A stretch of DNA of 64,000 bases from Bradyrhizobium sp. WBAH42 (GCF_024585265.1 NZ_CP036533.1:1869001-1933000), one strand, 5' to 3'. Shown: positions 54,009 through 63,199, counted from the stretch's first letter. Translations and numbers: made by a program. Notes: generated by a model from the sequence alone, not told the origin.

Positions 54009-54530
54009 ATGATCAGTTCGGCTCACGCGCGCGCGGTTGCCAATCTGGCGGCCGCCTCTTGTCTGGCGCTGCTGCTGGGCGCCTGCGGCGGCGGCTTCAG
54101 CCTGCCGTCCCTCACGTCGTCCTCGCCGCCGCCCGAGGCCGAACCGGGCGTTGCGCCCGAAATGCCGGCCACCATCCGCGGCGACGAGATCGTCGGCCGC
54201 TGGGGCCTCGCCTCGTTCCAGAACCCGGCCGACCGCGCCCGTACCGAGAAGATGGCGCGCGAGCAATGCAAGAATCCCTACGTGATCACCGCCGGCTCCT
54301 CCGGCGGCGTGATCATGCATCTCGCCGACCAGGCGACGCCGCAGGAGCTGCGGCTGAAGGGCTCGCCGAGCGGCAAGAACTACATCGGACCGGCCGGCCC
54401 GACCCCCGGCGAGCAGGATCGCGAGATCGTCTCCTTCGACGGTCGCGTCATGATCACCCGCTTCATCGACAAGGACGCCGCTACCCGCTACGGCAACATG
54501 GTCTACGTCCGCTGCGCGCCGAGGGCGTGA
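54009..54530 (+). CDS. lipoprotein of unknown function, 173 aa
   Basis: A lipoprotein: the lipobox LLLGAC places the lipidated Cys at residue 26, preceded by a hydrophobic leader and a basic N-terminus. A Pro/Ser-rich linker leads to a folded domain of about 110 residues with GDEIVGRWGLASFQNPADRA and VMITRFIDKDAATRYGNMVY, a pattern seen in other small Bradyrhizobium lipoproteins. The ATG at 54009 is chosen for the signal peptide. Function unknown; the location relative to groES is probably accidental. Confidence 0.82.
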   Translation: MISSAHARAVANLAAASCLALLLGACGGGFSLPSLTSSSPPPEAEPGVAPEMPATIRGDEIVGRWGLASFQNPADRARTEKMAREQCKNPYVITAGSSGGVIMHLADQATPQELRLKGSPSGKNYIGPAGPTPGEQDREIVSFDGRVMITRFIDKDAATRYGNMVYVRCAPRA

Positions 54531-54552
54531 GGCAGCCTTTGGCCTAACGTCT

Positions 54553-54638
54553 CGTCATTGCGAGCGGAGCGAAGCAATCCAGACTGCCTCCTGGGAGACA
54601 GCCTGGATTGCTTCGTCGCTTCGCTCCTCGCAATGACG
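54553..54638. repeat. REP-like element, GTCATTGCGAG family, copy 2
   Basis: Same unit as 45709-45795: CGTCATTGCGAGCGGAGCG to CTCCTCGCAATGACG, inner arms AAGCAATCCAG and CTGGATTGCTTCG. Again located between convergent genes. Confidence 0.9.
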
Positions 54639-54644
54639 AAAAAC

Positions 54645-54672
54645 AAAAAACGCCGGCCCCAAGGCCGGCGCT
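54645..54672 (-). terminator. rho-independent terminator after the CheZ-like gene
   Basis: On the minus strand the stem CGCCGGCC/GGCCGGCG with a four-base loop is followed by a T-run. It is 25 bases past the stop. Confidence 0.85.
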
Positions 54673-54696
54673 TTGTTATTTCTATATCGCCCCCGT

Positions 54697-55482
54697 TCAG
54701 TCGAACAGCGCGTCGATGTCGTCCTGCGAGGCGTGGCCGACGTCGCCGGCGAGCTTGGGGCCGTTGAGGAGCTTCTCGTCCTCGCTGCGGCTGTCGACCG
54801 GCGCCGGCACATGGGACTTGATCGCGTCGACGCCGCCCCAGATCTCCATCATCGCATTGATGTGCTGCTCGATGAACTTCATCGTGGTCATGACCTTGCT
54901 GATGCGCTGGCCGGTCAGGTCCTGGAAGTTGCAGGCTTCGAAGATCGAGATGACGCGTTCCTGGATGTCGTCGGCAAGGCGCTTCTGCTGATCGACCGAG
55001 TCCACCTTGGACATCGCGCTGGCGGCCTGGTCGATCGATTCCGCGGCTTCGAGGATCTGCTGGGTCGCCTGCTCGGTGCCGCCGACCACCGCGCCGAGCT
55101 CGCCATTGACCTTGGCCATCTCGCCGCCGTCGAAGCTCTTGCCGTGCAGCGTCGCGATCTCGCGCTTGGTGCGGTCGATGGCGTCGTGGATGAGGTCGAG
55201 CTCCACCTTCAGCTTCTCGCACTGCTCGATCTGCGCTCGGTAGGTCTCGAGCATGGTGCGCGCTTCGGAAAGCTCGTGCGCCGTCGACGCGTCGATCGCC
55301 GCCATGGCGGCGCTGCCGGACAGCGGGGCCGCGACGATGCCCTTCGCCATCTGGGCGCGGATCGCGCGCAGCTCGGCCATGATCTCGCTATGCATCGGGA
55401 TTGCCTCTTCGGTTACGTCCAAAATCGGCATCTCGCCACCGGCGATATCCTCGACGCGAAAACGCTTGCGGTGAACAGCCAT
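54697..55482 (-). CDS. cheZ: CheZ-like protein phosphatase
   Basis: A 261-residue helical protein. The block ACNFQDLTGQRISKV matches the CheZ active site, with Asp188 and Gln192 corresponding to the aspartate and catalytic glutamine that dephosphorylate CheY-P. The central region is a long coiled coil typical of the dimer. The last residues, SQDDIDALFD, form an acidic amphipathic helix like the CheY-binding tail of CheZ or the N-terminus of FliM. About 30 residues longer at the N-terminus than E. coli CheZ. No other chemotaxis gene is near. Which CheY it serves is unknown. Confidence 0.8.
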   Translation of the reverse strand: MAVHRKRFRVEDIAGGEMPILDVTEEAIPMHSEIMAELRAIRAQMAKGIVAAPLSGSAAMAAIDASTAHELSEARTMLETYRAQIEQCEKLKVELDLIHDAIDRTKREIATLHGKSFDGGEMAKVNGELGAVVGGTEQATQQILEAAESIDQAASAMSKVDSVDQQKRLADDIQERVISIFEACNFQDLTGQRISKVMTTMKFIEQHINAMMEIWGGVDAIKSHVPAPVDSRSEDEKLLNGPKLAGDVGHASQDDIDALFD

Positions 55483-55798
55483 CAGGATACTCCCCCCACC
55501 TCACTCACGCGTCTTTGTAGGCAGAAGCGATTTAACACGAAGTTCACAACCGGAACTGTTGTGCGGTGTCGCGCGACGCGGTGCAAAGAAGCGATTAACC
55601 ATGGCCGCGCTGCGTTCATCGAAAATAAACGCTGATCGCCAAATTGCCGGCGCGCTCGCGACGTGGTGAATCGAAACGCGCTTTCCGTTTACCAAACAAA
55701 ACGGCTTTTGCTTTTTATTGACCACGTCGAAGGGCGCGGATCAGCCACCGGCTCTCCACGACGCATGTGATCTAGACGAAACAGTACAGAGTACGTCG
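55483..55798. other. divergent intergenic region
   Basis: Separates the CheZ-like gene from the L,D-transpeptidase. I find no gene or strong dyad; an in-frame extension of the transpeptidase (from 55718) lacks a signal-like leader and is not favoured. Confidence 0.4.
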
Positions 55799-56614
55799 AT
55801 GTTCAAGAAAATGTCTGTCGCGCTGCTCGGCAGCGCTTGCACCTTCATGGCCGGCGCGAACGATGCCAGCGCCTTCGACAACAGCGTGCCGAACGATCCG
55901 CCTGCGGTGCTCTACCAGCCGCGCGTGCCGCCGGCGCCGGTGCGCGTCGCGTCCAATTCCAACATGGGCGGCGGCTTCATCGAATTCCTGTTCGGCGATG
56001 GCCCCGGCCGCGGCCCGGCCTACGCGCCGGAGCAGCCGGTGTATCAGCAGCAGCCCGGCTATTACGACCAGCGGCGCCTGCCGCCGATGGGCGAGCCGCA
56101 GATGCAGGGCGGCTATCAGCAGGGCGCGTCTCTCCAGCAGGAGGCGGTCGATCCGCGGCAGCGTCCGTTCGATCCGAGATTCGAGAAACAGCTCGTTGAC
56201 TATAGCGGCAAGGAAAGTGCCGGCACGATCGTGGTCGATACGCCGAACAAGTTCCTCTATCTCGTCGAGGGCAACGGCCGGGCACTGCGCTACGGCATCG
56301 GCGTCGGTCGTCCCGGCTTCACCTGGTCCGGCGTGAAATCGATCACCGCCAAGCGCGAATGGCCGGACTGGACGCCGCCGGCGGAAATGCTCGCGCGCCG
56401 GCCCGATCTGCCCAGGCACATGGAAGGCGGCCCGGAAAATCCGCTCGGTGCCCGCGCGATGTATCTGGGATCGACGCTCTATCGCATCCACGGCTCCAAT
56501 GAGCCCTGGACCATCGGCACCAACGTCTCCTCCGGCTGCATCCGCATGCGCAACGAGGACGTCATCGACCTCTACGGCCGCGTCAATGTCGGCACCAAGG
56601 TCGTCGTGATGTGA
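55799..56614 (+). CDS. L,D-transpeptidase (YkuD domain)
   Basis: A 271-residue exported enzyme that makes 3-3 crosslinks in peptidoglycan or attaches proteins to it. Signal peptide (MFKKMSVALLGSACTFMAG, cut near DASAF), then a disordered Gln/Pro/Tyr-rich region (30-125) that may reach through the wall, then the YkuD domain (about 141-271) with catalytic His231 (RIHGSN) and Cys247 (SSGCIRM). All catalytic residues are present. The ATG at 55799 gives the signal peptide. Confidence 0.93.
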   Translation: MFKKMSVALLGSACTFMAGANDASAFDNSVPNDPPAVLYQPRVPPAPVRVASNSNMGGGFIEFLFGDGPGRGPAYAPEQPVYQQQPGYYDQRRLPPMGEPQMQGGYQQGASLQQEAVDPRQRPFDPRFEKQLVDYSGKESAGTIVVDTPNKFLYLVEGNGRALRYGIGVGRPGFTWSGVKSITAKREWPDWTPPAEMLARRPDLPRHMEGGPENPLGARAMYLGSTLYRIHGSNEPWTIGTNVSSGCIRMRNEDVIDLYGRVNVGTKVVVM

Positions 56615-56723
56615 AGGGTCATGCGATCGATGGAGCGATCGGATCCGCGTGCCGCGTCGGCTCGACCTGCGGGGCATCGAAGGGGGCGCTGCTGCCGCCG
56701 AACGCCTGCCTGAATGGTCACGT

Positions 56724-56939
56724 CTACTGACGTTGCCTCGATCCAGGACGAGGGACAGCGGAGCGGCGACGGCGAGTTGATGTAGCCGAATGCGGTGCGC
56801 GAGCAAAGCGCTTCAACCGCCGCACCGACAGCTCGGCCTTCCTGAGGCGCTCGTGCAGTCCCTCCAACTCGTACAATTCGGTGATGAGATGGGTTGTGAC
56901 GTCGCTCAGGTTCGCGATGCGCTGTTGAAGTGGGCTCAT
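56724..56939 (-). CDS. small coiled-coil protein, 71 aa
   Basis: Starts MSPLQQRIANLSDVTTHLIT with a helix of heptad-like pattern, ending in an Arg/Ser-rich basic tail. GGGAG lies about nine bases before the ATG at 56939. An in-frame frame extends upstream but has no good start. Function unknown; the basic tail hints at nucleic acid or membrane contact. Convergent with the transpeptidase. Confidence 0.5.
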   Translation of the reverse strand: MSPLQQRIANLSDVTTHLITELYELEGLHERLRKAELSVRRLKRFARAPHSATSTRRRRSAVPRPGSRQRQ

Positions 56940-57262
56940 TCTCAAAACTCCCGACTGTAGCCAAGAGAGGCAGCCACGGCGTGTGGCATAAGCAACGTGT
57001 TCTTCCAGTTGAACACCCATGTCCAAATTTGGAAATCCGGGAGTCTACGGCAGCGTGTGTCGGAGGACGATTTCGCTCTGTATGGTGAAGTCAGGCGCAC
57101 GTCGTGACGTTCTGCATGGTGCTGTCCGAGAACGCATGCACTAGTCATATTATATCGAATGGCGTCTTGGCGCCTGTGGTGCAGAGCAGCGCGCGTTGAG
57201 CCCTGCTCGAAAAGAAATCGGCCGCCCGGAGGCGGCCGTTTCACATCTGTCGGTCGAATGGC
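56940..57262. other. intergenic region
   Basis: Lower GC than the flanks. Apart from the terminator at its right end (57205-57240) I see no gene or clear regulatory dyad. Confidence 0.4.
57205..57240 (-). terminator. rho-independent terminator after the DUF2076 gene
   Basis: Minus strand: CGGCCGCC/GGCGGCCG stem with a four-base loop, followed by TTTC-TTTTC. It is 23 bases after the DUF2076 stop. Confidence 0.8.
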
Positions 57263-58069
57263 CTACGCGTAATCGCTGCCGCCGTCGTCGTCGCCGCCGA
57301 AGTCGCTGTTGTCGGCCGTGTCGAAGCTATCGTCGCGATCGTCGCCGTAGTTCTGGTCGTTGTTGTCGCGGTCGTTCGACGCCTGGTCGAAGAAGCCGTG
57401 GCGGGACTCCCGGTTCGAGCCGACGTCGTCGAGGCCGGCATCGCGCGCGAGCGAGCCGCCGGACTGATCGCCGCCGCTCCAGGGGCTGCGGTCGCCGAGC
57501 GCGTTGGTGTCGCCAAAAGCCTGCTGGTGCGATCCGCCCATCATGCCGCGGATGCTCGAGAGCAGCAGGGAGCCGCCGACGACGCCCGCCGCGGCCGCCG
57601 CCGCGGTGCCCAGGAACGAGCCGCCCCCACCGCCGACCGGCGGAGCGCCATAGCCCTGACCCTGGCCATAGGCCTGTCCGTAAGGCGGAGGAGCGCCGTA
57701 GCCAGGTTGGGCCTGCTGCATCGCCTGGCCGCTGTTCCACGTCGGCCGCTGCTCACGCGGCGGCACATTCGGAACCGAGCCGCGCGAGGGGCTCGAGCCG
57801 AACAGGGTGTCGCGCATGGTGTCGAGGAAGCCGCCGGACTGCGCCTGCTCGGGCGCATGGGCCGCTTCCAGCTCCTGGATGCGGGCATTGGCGCGCTTCA
57901 GCGCTTCGTCCTGGACCAGCGTGGTCTGCACCAGCGCGTAGATGGCGCCGGGCGCCTTGCGCAGGCCGTCGGAGATCGCGGCGATCGCATCGGGATCGCG
58001 CGGTGCATTTTCCAGCTTTGAAAGCCGGTCGAAAAGGTCGTCGACGAGCTGGCGTTCCTGCGGCGTCAT
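57263..58069 (-). CDS. DUF2076 domain protein
   Basis: A 268-residue protein of the DUF2076 family. The conserved N-terminal helical part (MTPQERQLVDDLFDRL, APGAIYALVQTTLVQDEALKRANARI) spans about residues 1-80. The rest is Gly/Gln/Ala-rich with a hydrophobic Ala-Gly stretch (TAAAAAAGVVGGSLLLSS) that may be a membrane segment, and a long Asp/Asn/Gly-rich acidic tail. No enzymatic motif. The ATG at 58069 is the family start. Role unknown, perhaps envelope-associated. Confidence 0.85.
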   Translation of the reverse strand: MTPQERQLVDDLFDRLSKLENAPRDPDAIAAISDGLRKAPGAIYALVQTTLVQDEALKRANARIQELEAAHAPEQAQSGGFLDTMRDTLFGSSPSRGSVPNVPPREQRPTWNSGQAMQQAQPGYGAPPPYGQAYGQGQGYGAPPVGGGGGSFLGTAAAAAAGVVGGSLLLSSIRGMMGGSHQQAFGDTNALGDRSPWSGGDQSGGSLARDAGLDDVGSNRESRHGFFDQASNDRDNNDQNYGDDRDDSFDTADNSDFGGDDDGGSDYA

Positions 58070-58193
58070 GATCTGTCTCCTTCGCGCAAAACCAAGCGCG
58101 AAAGGAGATGTAGGGTTCCAATATGGCCCCAACAGTGCCGGCCGGATTAAATTTCGGTATGCGACAAGCTGCCTCTGGCGCGCTTTTCGCCGT

Positions 58194-59039
58194 TCATCCC
58201 AGTGTCACGTTGCTGTCCGCCAGCAGGCGCGCGAAGGCGTCGCCCGCGAGATAGGCGTGCTCGCGCTCGCGGACGTCGGTCATCGGATCGAGGCCGGTGA
58301 GGACATCATCGACGAAGCCGGGATGGCACATCACGAGGCCGCCGTCGGGAAGGCCTTCCAGGAATTGCCGCATCAGCGCGCCGAAATCGGCGGCGCGCGT
58401 GAAATCATAGGCGCCGGCGAAACCGGGGTTGAAGCTGAGGCCCGCATGGCCGGCGCGGCGGCGGAATTGCGCGCTGAGACCATCGAGCACCAGGGCTTTC
58501 GGTGAGGCCAGCCGCTGCCGAAGCGGCAGGTCGCGGCCGCCCTGGCGCACCCAGGCCTTTGGCGCAGCCTCGGCCACCGCATCGACGAAGCCGTCGCGCA
58601 CCTGCGGGAAGAGCTGCACATGCTGGTGACCGTCGACGAAGTCAGGGGCGCGTCCGAACGCGTCCATGAAGGCGGCCAGCTGCGCCTTCACTTCGTTGCG
58701 GATGAATTCACGGTCGAGCCGCCGCATCAGTCCGGCGCGCAGCAGCTTGGGAAAGGCGAAGAACATGTCGCCGTCCAGGGGGCGGAAATGCATGGTGAGC
58801 GGCCGGAACGGCGCCGACAGCGTCACGTGCAATCCGATCGCGCATCGCGGGCTTTGCGTTGCCGAAGCCTGAAGCGCTTCGACGTCGCCGCGCGAGATCG
58901 CGGGCCCCACCATCATCACCGAGGTGGCGTTGAGGCGGCCGCGTTCGATCAGGTCGCGGATGGCGCGGTTGACCCCCGGGCTGATGCCGTAATCGTCGGC
59001 GCAGAGCCAGATCCGCCGCGCCCTCGCGGCCACGCTCAT
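58194..59039 (-). CDS. ChbG/HpnK family carbohydrate deacetylase
   Basis: A 281-residue polysaccharide deacetylase-like enzyme (YdjC family) that removes acetyl groups from amino sugars. The metal-binding start is CADDYGISPGVNRAI (Asp15, Asp16), followed by GLHVTLSAPF and FVDGHQHVQLFP with the metal His residues. In the polyisoprenoid context, HpnK deacetylates hopanoid-linked sugars in the hopanoid producers where it is known. Its start lies within the end of the upstream GT2 gene (4-base overlap), suggesting a common pathway in which the product of that transferase is deacetylated. Confidence 0.9.
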   Translation of the reverse strand: MSVAARARRIWLCADDYGISPGVNRAIRDLIERGRLNATSVMMVGPAISRGDVEALQASATQSPRCAIGLHVTLSAPFRPLTMHFRPLDGDMFFAFPKLLRAGLMRRLDREFIRNEVKAQLAAFMDAFGRAPDFVDGHQHVQLFPQVRDGFVDAVAEAAPKAWVRQGGRDLPLRQRLASPKALVLDGLSAQFRRRAGHAGLSFNPGFAGAYDFTRAADFGALMRQFLEGLPDGGLVMCHPGFVDDVLTGLDPMTDVREREHAYLAGDAFARLLADSNVTLG

Positions 59040-60082
59040 TCGGCTGCCGTCCTGCTCGCGGCCTCATCGGCCTTGCCGGCTTCGAAATGCTTCTCGCTGT
59101 GCTCGGCGACGAAGTAGATCGGACGGGCCTTCAGCTCGGAAAGGATCTTTCCGATGTATTCGCCGACGATGCCGATCATGATGAGCTGCACGCCGCCGAT
59201 CGTCATCAGGCCGACCACGAGCGAGGGATAGCCCGGGACCTGCTTGCCTGTGGTCCAGACCTCCCAGAGGATGGACAGGCCGAACAGGAAGGCACCGCCG
59301 GCGAGAATGACGCCGAACAGGCTGGCGAAGCGCAACGGCGCCACCGAGAACGACGTCAGGCCCTCGATCGAGAGGCCGAGCAGGCTCGCGGCGTTGAAGG
59401 TGGTGACGCCATGGGCGCGCGCTGCGGGCTCGTAGTCGACGCGGATCTGGCGGAAGCCGATCCAGCTGGCGAGGCCCTTGAAGAACCGGTTGCGTTCCGG
59501 CAGCTGCCTCAGCGCAGCGACCGCGCGCGGCGACAGCAGGCGGAAATCCCCGGCGTCCTCCGGAATCTTCTGGCGGGCACCCCAATTGATCAGCGCGTAA
59601 AAGCCGTGCACCGCGACCCGGCGCAGGAATGGCTCGTTGTCGCGATGCGCTTTCGCGGTGTAGACGACGTCATAGCCGTCATCGATCCAGTGCCGCACCA
59701 GCTGTTCGACGAGCGCCGGCGGATGCTGGCCGTCGCCGTCCATGAACATGACGGCGCCGAGGCGGGCATGGTCCAGGCCCGCCATCAACGCGGCCTCCTT
59801 GCCGAAATTGCGCGACAGCGACACCACCTGAACGTCGATTGCGTCGGCCGGCAATGACCGCGCGATCGACAGCGTCGCATCCTTGCTGCCGTCGTCGACA
59901 TAAACGACCTCGCAAGACAGCCGATAGCGCTGCCGCAGGGTCCTGGCGAGATCGCAGATGCGCTGGTGCAGGGCCGATAGGCCCGCCGCCTCGTTATAGA
60001 CGGGGATGACGATCGACAGCCCCTTCGCTGCGGCGTTGGCTGCGGTGGTCGTCATGCCGGAAACGTCAGAGCCCAGCGTCAT
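59036..60082 (-). CDS. GtrB/DPM1-like polyprenyl-phosphate glycosyltransferase
   Basis: A 348-residue family 2 transferase. The GT-A domain (about residues 13-240) has SIVIPVYNEAAGL, VVYVDDGSKD and FMDGDGQHP, close to polyprenyl-phosphate mannose/glucose transferases; two C-terminal membrane helices (FASLFGVILAGGAFLFGLSI and LVVGLMTIGGVQLIMIGIVG) match the GtrB/ArnC layout. It likely loads a sugar onto undecaprenyl phosphate on the cytoplasmic face. Start could be 60082 or 60055; neither has a strong ribosome site. First gene with the deacetylase downstream; no GT-C partner is visible. Confidence 0.88.
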   Translation of the reverse strand: MTLGSDVSGMTTTAANAAAKGLSIVIPVYNEAAGLSALHQRICDLARTLRQRYRLSCEVVYVDDGSKDATLSIARSLPADAIDVQVVSLSRNFGKEAALMAGLDHARLGAVMFMDGDGQHPPALVEQLVRHWIDDGYDVVYTAKAHRDNEPFLRRVAVHGFYALINWGARQKIPEDAGDFRLLSPRAVAALRQLPERNRFFKGLASWIGFRQIRVDYEPAARAHGVTTFNAASLLGLSIEGLTSFSVAPLRFASLFGVILAGGAFLFGLSILWEVWTTGKQVPGYPSLVVGLMTIGGVQLIMIGIVGEYIGKILSELKARPIYFVAEHSEKHFEAGKADEAASRTAAE

Positions 60083-60179
60083 CGATCAAGGTTCCAGAGG
60101 CGTTTAGGTCTTCTCAACAGCATATGGTAGCAGCCGTTTGCTGTCGCTACGCTGAACGGAGCTGCTCAAAACGTCGGGC

Positions 60180-61157
60180 TCACCGCCGCAAGAAAGCTTC
60201 GAGCTTGGCGAACAGCGGGTTCTCCCGGTCGAACACGTAGTCGAGCGAGACCACCGAGACGGTCTCGGCGCCATGCTCGCGCAGGAAGCTCGCCAGCGCG
60301 TAGAGCTGCCCCGGTGGGCAGTGCAGCGTCAGCATGCCTGACGAGGTCGGGCCGCCGAACGGCGCTTCCACGCCGAACCGGCCGTGGGCTTCGCCGAGCA
60401 GGGCGGCATCGCATTGCCGGAAGCGGGTGCGGACCTCGCGGTACTTGTTGGCCCGCGCTCGGGCTGCGATGTGGTCGAGGATGACACGCGCCGTCTCGCG
60501 CGCCTGCGGCGACCAGTCGGCCTCCTTGGCGGCCACCAGATTGGCCTGGCTGCGCAGGATCACGCCGTCGTCGAGCACCCGCAGGCCGTTGGCGGCGAGC
60601 GTCGCGCCGGTCGTGGTGATGTCGACGATCAGCTCGGCGCTGCCGGCCGCCGGCGCGCCCTCGGTGGCGCCTGCGCTTTCGACGATGCGGTAATCGGTGA
60701 TGCCGTGAGCCTGGAAGAAGCCGCGGGTGAGGTTGACGAACTTGGTCGCGACCCGCATCCGCATGTGATGCTGCTCGCGGAAGCCGGTGGTGACGTCGTC
60801 GAGGTCGGCCATGGTGCGGACGTCGATCCAGGCCTGCGGCACCGCGACGACGACGTCGGCATAGCCGAAGCCGAGCCCCTCGATCAGCGACACGCGCTTG
60901 TCGGCATCGGCGATGTTCTCGCGCACGAGATCTTCGCCGGTGACGCCGAGATGGGCAAAACCGCGGGACAATTGCGAGGCGATCTCGCTCGCCGAGAGAT
61001 AGGCGACCTCGACATTGTCGAGCCCTGCGATGGTGCCGCGATAGTCGCGGGCGCCGCCGGCTTTCGACAGCTTGAGGCCGGCACGGGCAAAGAAGGCCTC
61101 GGTGTTTTCCTGCAGGCGGCCCTTGGACGGAACGGCCAGAACGAATGGCGCGCTCAT
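60180..61157 (-). CDS. hisG: ATP phosphoribosyltransferase HisG
   Basis: HisG catalyses the first step of histidine synthesis, ATP plus PRPP to phosphoribosyl-ATP. The 325-residue protein has the catalytic domains ([26 protein letters not shown]) and the PRPP loop [22 protein letters not shown]. It is about 100 residues longer than the usual short form that relies on HisZ. The extra C-terminal segment (about 228-325) ends with [17 protein letters not shown]. It directly follows hisZ (3-base gap), so the complex is expected to be HisG-HisZ. Confidence 0.95.
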   Translation of the reverse strand: MSAPFVLAVPSKGRLQENTEAFFARAGLKLSKAGGARDYRGTIAGLDNVEVAYLSASEIASQLSRGFAHLGVTGEDLVRENIADADKRVSLIEGLGFGYADVVVAVPQAWIDVRTMADLDDVTTGFREQHHMRMRVATKFVNLTRGFFQAHGITDYRIVESAGATEGAPAAGSAELIVDITTTGATLAANGLRVLDDGVILRSQANLVAAKEADWSPQARETARVILDHIAARARANKYREVRTRFRQCDAALLGEAHGRFGVEAPFGGPTSSGMLTLHCPPGQLYALASFLREHGAETVSVVSLDYVFDRENPLFAKLEAFLRR

Positions 61158-61160
61158 GAC

Positions 61161-62312
61161 TTAAGCTTCCACCTTGCGGCCGATCCGGTTCAGCGCGTCT
61201 ACCCAGACCGAGAAGCCGACCGCGGGGATCGGCTCGGTCGAGCCGAGCTGGGTCATCAGCCCGTCGTAGCGGCCGCCGGCGACCAGCGGCTCGGCGCCGT
61301 TGCCCCTGTGGTGCAGCTCGAATTCGAAGCCGGTGTAATAGTCGAGCCCGCGTCCGAACGCGGTCGAGAAGCGGGTCTGCTTCACATCGATGCCGCGCGC
61401 GGCCATGAAGCCGACCCGGCTCTCGAACTGATCGATCGCGGAAGCGAGATCGAGCTTCGCGTCCGTCGTGAGTGCGCGCAGCTCGGCGATGGCATCGTCG
61501 GGGTTGCCCGAAATCGACAGGAAGCGCTTGAGCACGGCGATCGCCTCGCGCGGCAGCGCGCCGCCCTTCAGCGTCGATTGCTCGAGGAAGCGATCGGCGA
61601 TCTCGGCCGTGGTGCGGCCGCCGACATTGGTGGTGCCGGCGATCGACATCAGATCGGTGACGAAGGCGAGCGCCGCCTTGCGGTCGGAGCCGGCAAGGGC
61701 CGCCAGCACGCCCTCATATTCGCTGCGCGTCGCGGTGGTCGCGGCCGCCAGCCGCTCCAGATCCTGCTCCAGGCTGATCTTGCGGTTGAAATCCTTGACC
61801 AGGCGGCGGCGCCAGACCGGATAGAGATTGAGCGCGTCGAGCAGCGCATTGAACAAGGCAACATCGCCGGTGCGGATCTCGACATCGCGGACGCCGAAGG
61901 CGGCCGTCGCCTCCAGCGCCAGCGCCAGCATCTCGGCATCGGCCGCGGCGCGGTCCTGACGGGCGAATGATTCGATGCCGGCCTGGAGGAATTCGCTGGC
62001 CTGGCCGCTGCGGTAGCGGAACACCGGACCGAGATAGCTGAACCCCGCTGGCTGGCCGGCCCGGCCTGAGGCGAGATAGTCGCGCGCGACAGGAATGGTC
62101 AGGTCCGGGCGCAGGCAGAGCTCCTCGCCGGAGAGGTCTGTGGTCAGGTACAGGCTCTTGCGGATGTCCTCGCCGGAGAGGTCCAGGAACGGCTCGGCCG
62201 GCTGCAGGATGGCGGGCTCGGCCCTGACATAGCCGGCCTGCGCGAACGACAAGAGCAGCGTATCCGCCCAGGCGGCGGAGCCGGCAGCATTTGAGGTGGC
62301 AGTCGCGGTCAT
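61161..62312 (-). CDS. hisZ: ATP phosphoribosyltransferase regulatory subunit HisZ
   Basis: A 383-residue histidyl-tRNA-synthetase-like protein without the tRNA functions, needed to activate HisG. The class II synthetase motif 2-like LSGEELCLRPDLTIPVARDYL and YLGPVFRYRSGQASEFLQAG are present, as is the late motif 3-like GGRYDGLM. It lacks the HisRS anticodon domain, matching HisZ length. The ATG at 62312 is chosen over more upstream in-frame codons. Operon order hisZ-hisG. Confidence 0.95.
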   Translation of the reverse strand: MTATATSNAAGSAAWADTLLLSFAQAGYVRAEPAILQPAEPFLDLSGEDIRKSLYLTTDLSGEELCLRPDLTIPVARDYLASGRAGQPAGFSYLGPVFRYRSGQASEFLQAGIESFARQDRAAADAEMLALALEATAAFGVRDVEIRTGDVALFNALLDALNLYPVWRRRLVKDFNRKISLEQDLERLAAATTATRSEYEGVLAALAGSDRKAALAFVTDLMSIAGTTNVGGRTTAEIADRFLEQSTLKGGALPREAIAVLKRFLSISGNPDDAIAELRALTTDAKLDLASAIDQFESRVGFMAARGIDVKQTRFSTAFGRGLDYYTGFEFELHHRGNGAEPLVAGGRYDGLMTQLGSTEPIPAVGFSVWVDALNRIGRKVEA

Positions 62313-62443
62313 CTCAGGAGTCCATCGTCCCGGCGGAACCGGGCAGGGCAAGGGGAGGCGAATTGGCGCAGGCCTTAGCATGGCCCGACAGCGGTTTCGA
62401 CCTCCAAAGGATCAATCGCTTAACGGGTGGGCAATGCGCAGGA

Positions 62444-63199
62444 TCAGGTGCTCTTGCCGCCCCAATCGCCCAGCACCGCCTGCACCAGCGCCAGGGCGGC
62501 GACGGCGGCGGTGTCCGCCCGCATGATGCGGGGGCCAAGCGCCAGCCGCAGGATCTTGGGCTGGCGCAGCAGCAGCGCCCGCTCTTCCTCGGCAAAACCG
62601 CCCTCCGGGCCGATCAGCAGGTCGATCCCGTGCCTGGCCTCGCGCGCGCCTTGCAGGCTCTGCAGCGGATCCTGGACCTCCGCTGCCTCGTCGCAGAAGA
62701 TCAGCAGGCGATCGGCGGGACGCTGGCTCAAGAAGCGCTCCAGCGGCACCGGCTCGGCCACGCTGGCGATGCTGAGGATGCCGCATTGCTCGGCCGCCTC
62801 GACCACATTGGCGCGCATCCGCTCGGTATGGACCCGTGAGGCCTGGGTGAACCGGGTCAGGACGGGCTGCAGCGCCGCGGCGCCCATCTCGATGGCCTTC
62901 TGCACCATGTAATCCAGCCGGGCATGCTTCAGCGGGGCGAACACGTAGGTGAGGTCGGCGAGCCGGTCCTGGGGCCGGGTCTGCTGGAGGATCACGAGGC
63001 CGTCCGGCCGCTTGCGGCCTTCGATGGCGGCCTGCCACTCGCCATCCCGGCCGTTGAAGGCCAGGACCTCGGCTCCGGCGCCGAGCCGCAGCACATTGCC
63101 GAGATAGTTGCTCTGGTCGCGGTCGAGCGGCACCCTGGCGTCCTGGGCCAGGGGGGCATCGACGAACAGGCGCGGGGCGCGAAAATCGTGGGAAGGCAT
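62444..63199 (-). CDS. rsmE: 16S rRNA (uracil-1498-N3)-methyltransferase RsmE
   Basis: RsmE methylates U1498 in helix 44 of 16S rRNA. The 251-residue protein has the N-terminal PUA-like domain (RAPRLFVDAPL) and the SPOUT knot at the C-terminus with LLIGPEGGFAEEE and LRLALGPRIMRADTAAVAAL, the SAM-binding loops. ATG 63199 gives the normal N-terminus. 131 bases separate it from hisZ on the same strand. Confidence 0.94.
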   Translation of the reverse strand: MPSHDFRAPRLFVDAPLAQDARVPLDRDQSNYLGNVLRLGAGAEVLAFNGRDGEWQAAIEGRKRPDGLVILQQTRPQDRLADLTYVFAPLKHARLDYMVQKAIEMGAAALQPVLTRFTQASRVHTERMRANVVEAAEQCGILSIASVAEPVPLERFLSQRPADRLLIFCDEAAEVQDPLQSLQGAREARHGIDLLIGPEGGFAEEERALLLRQPKILRLALGPRIMRADTAAVAALALVQAVLGDWGGKST

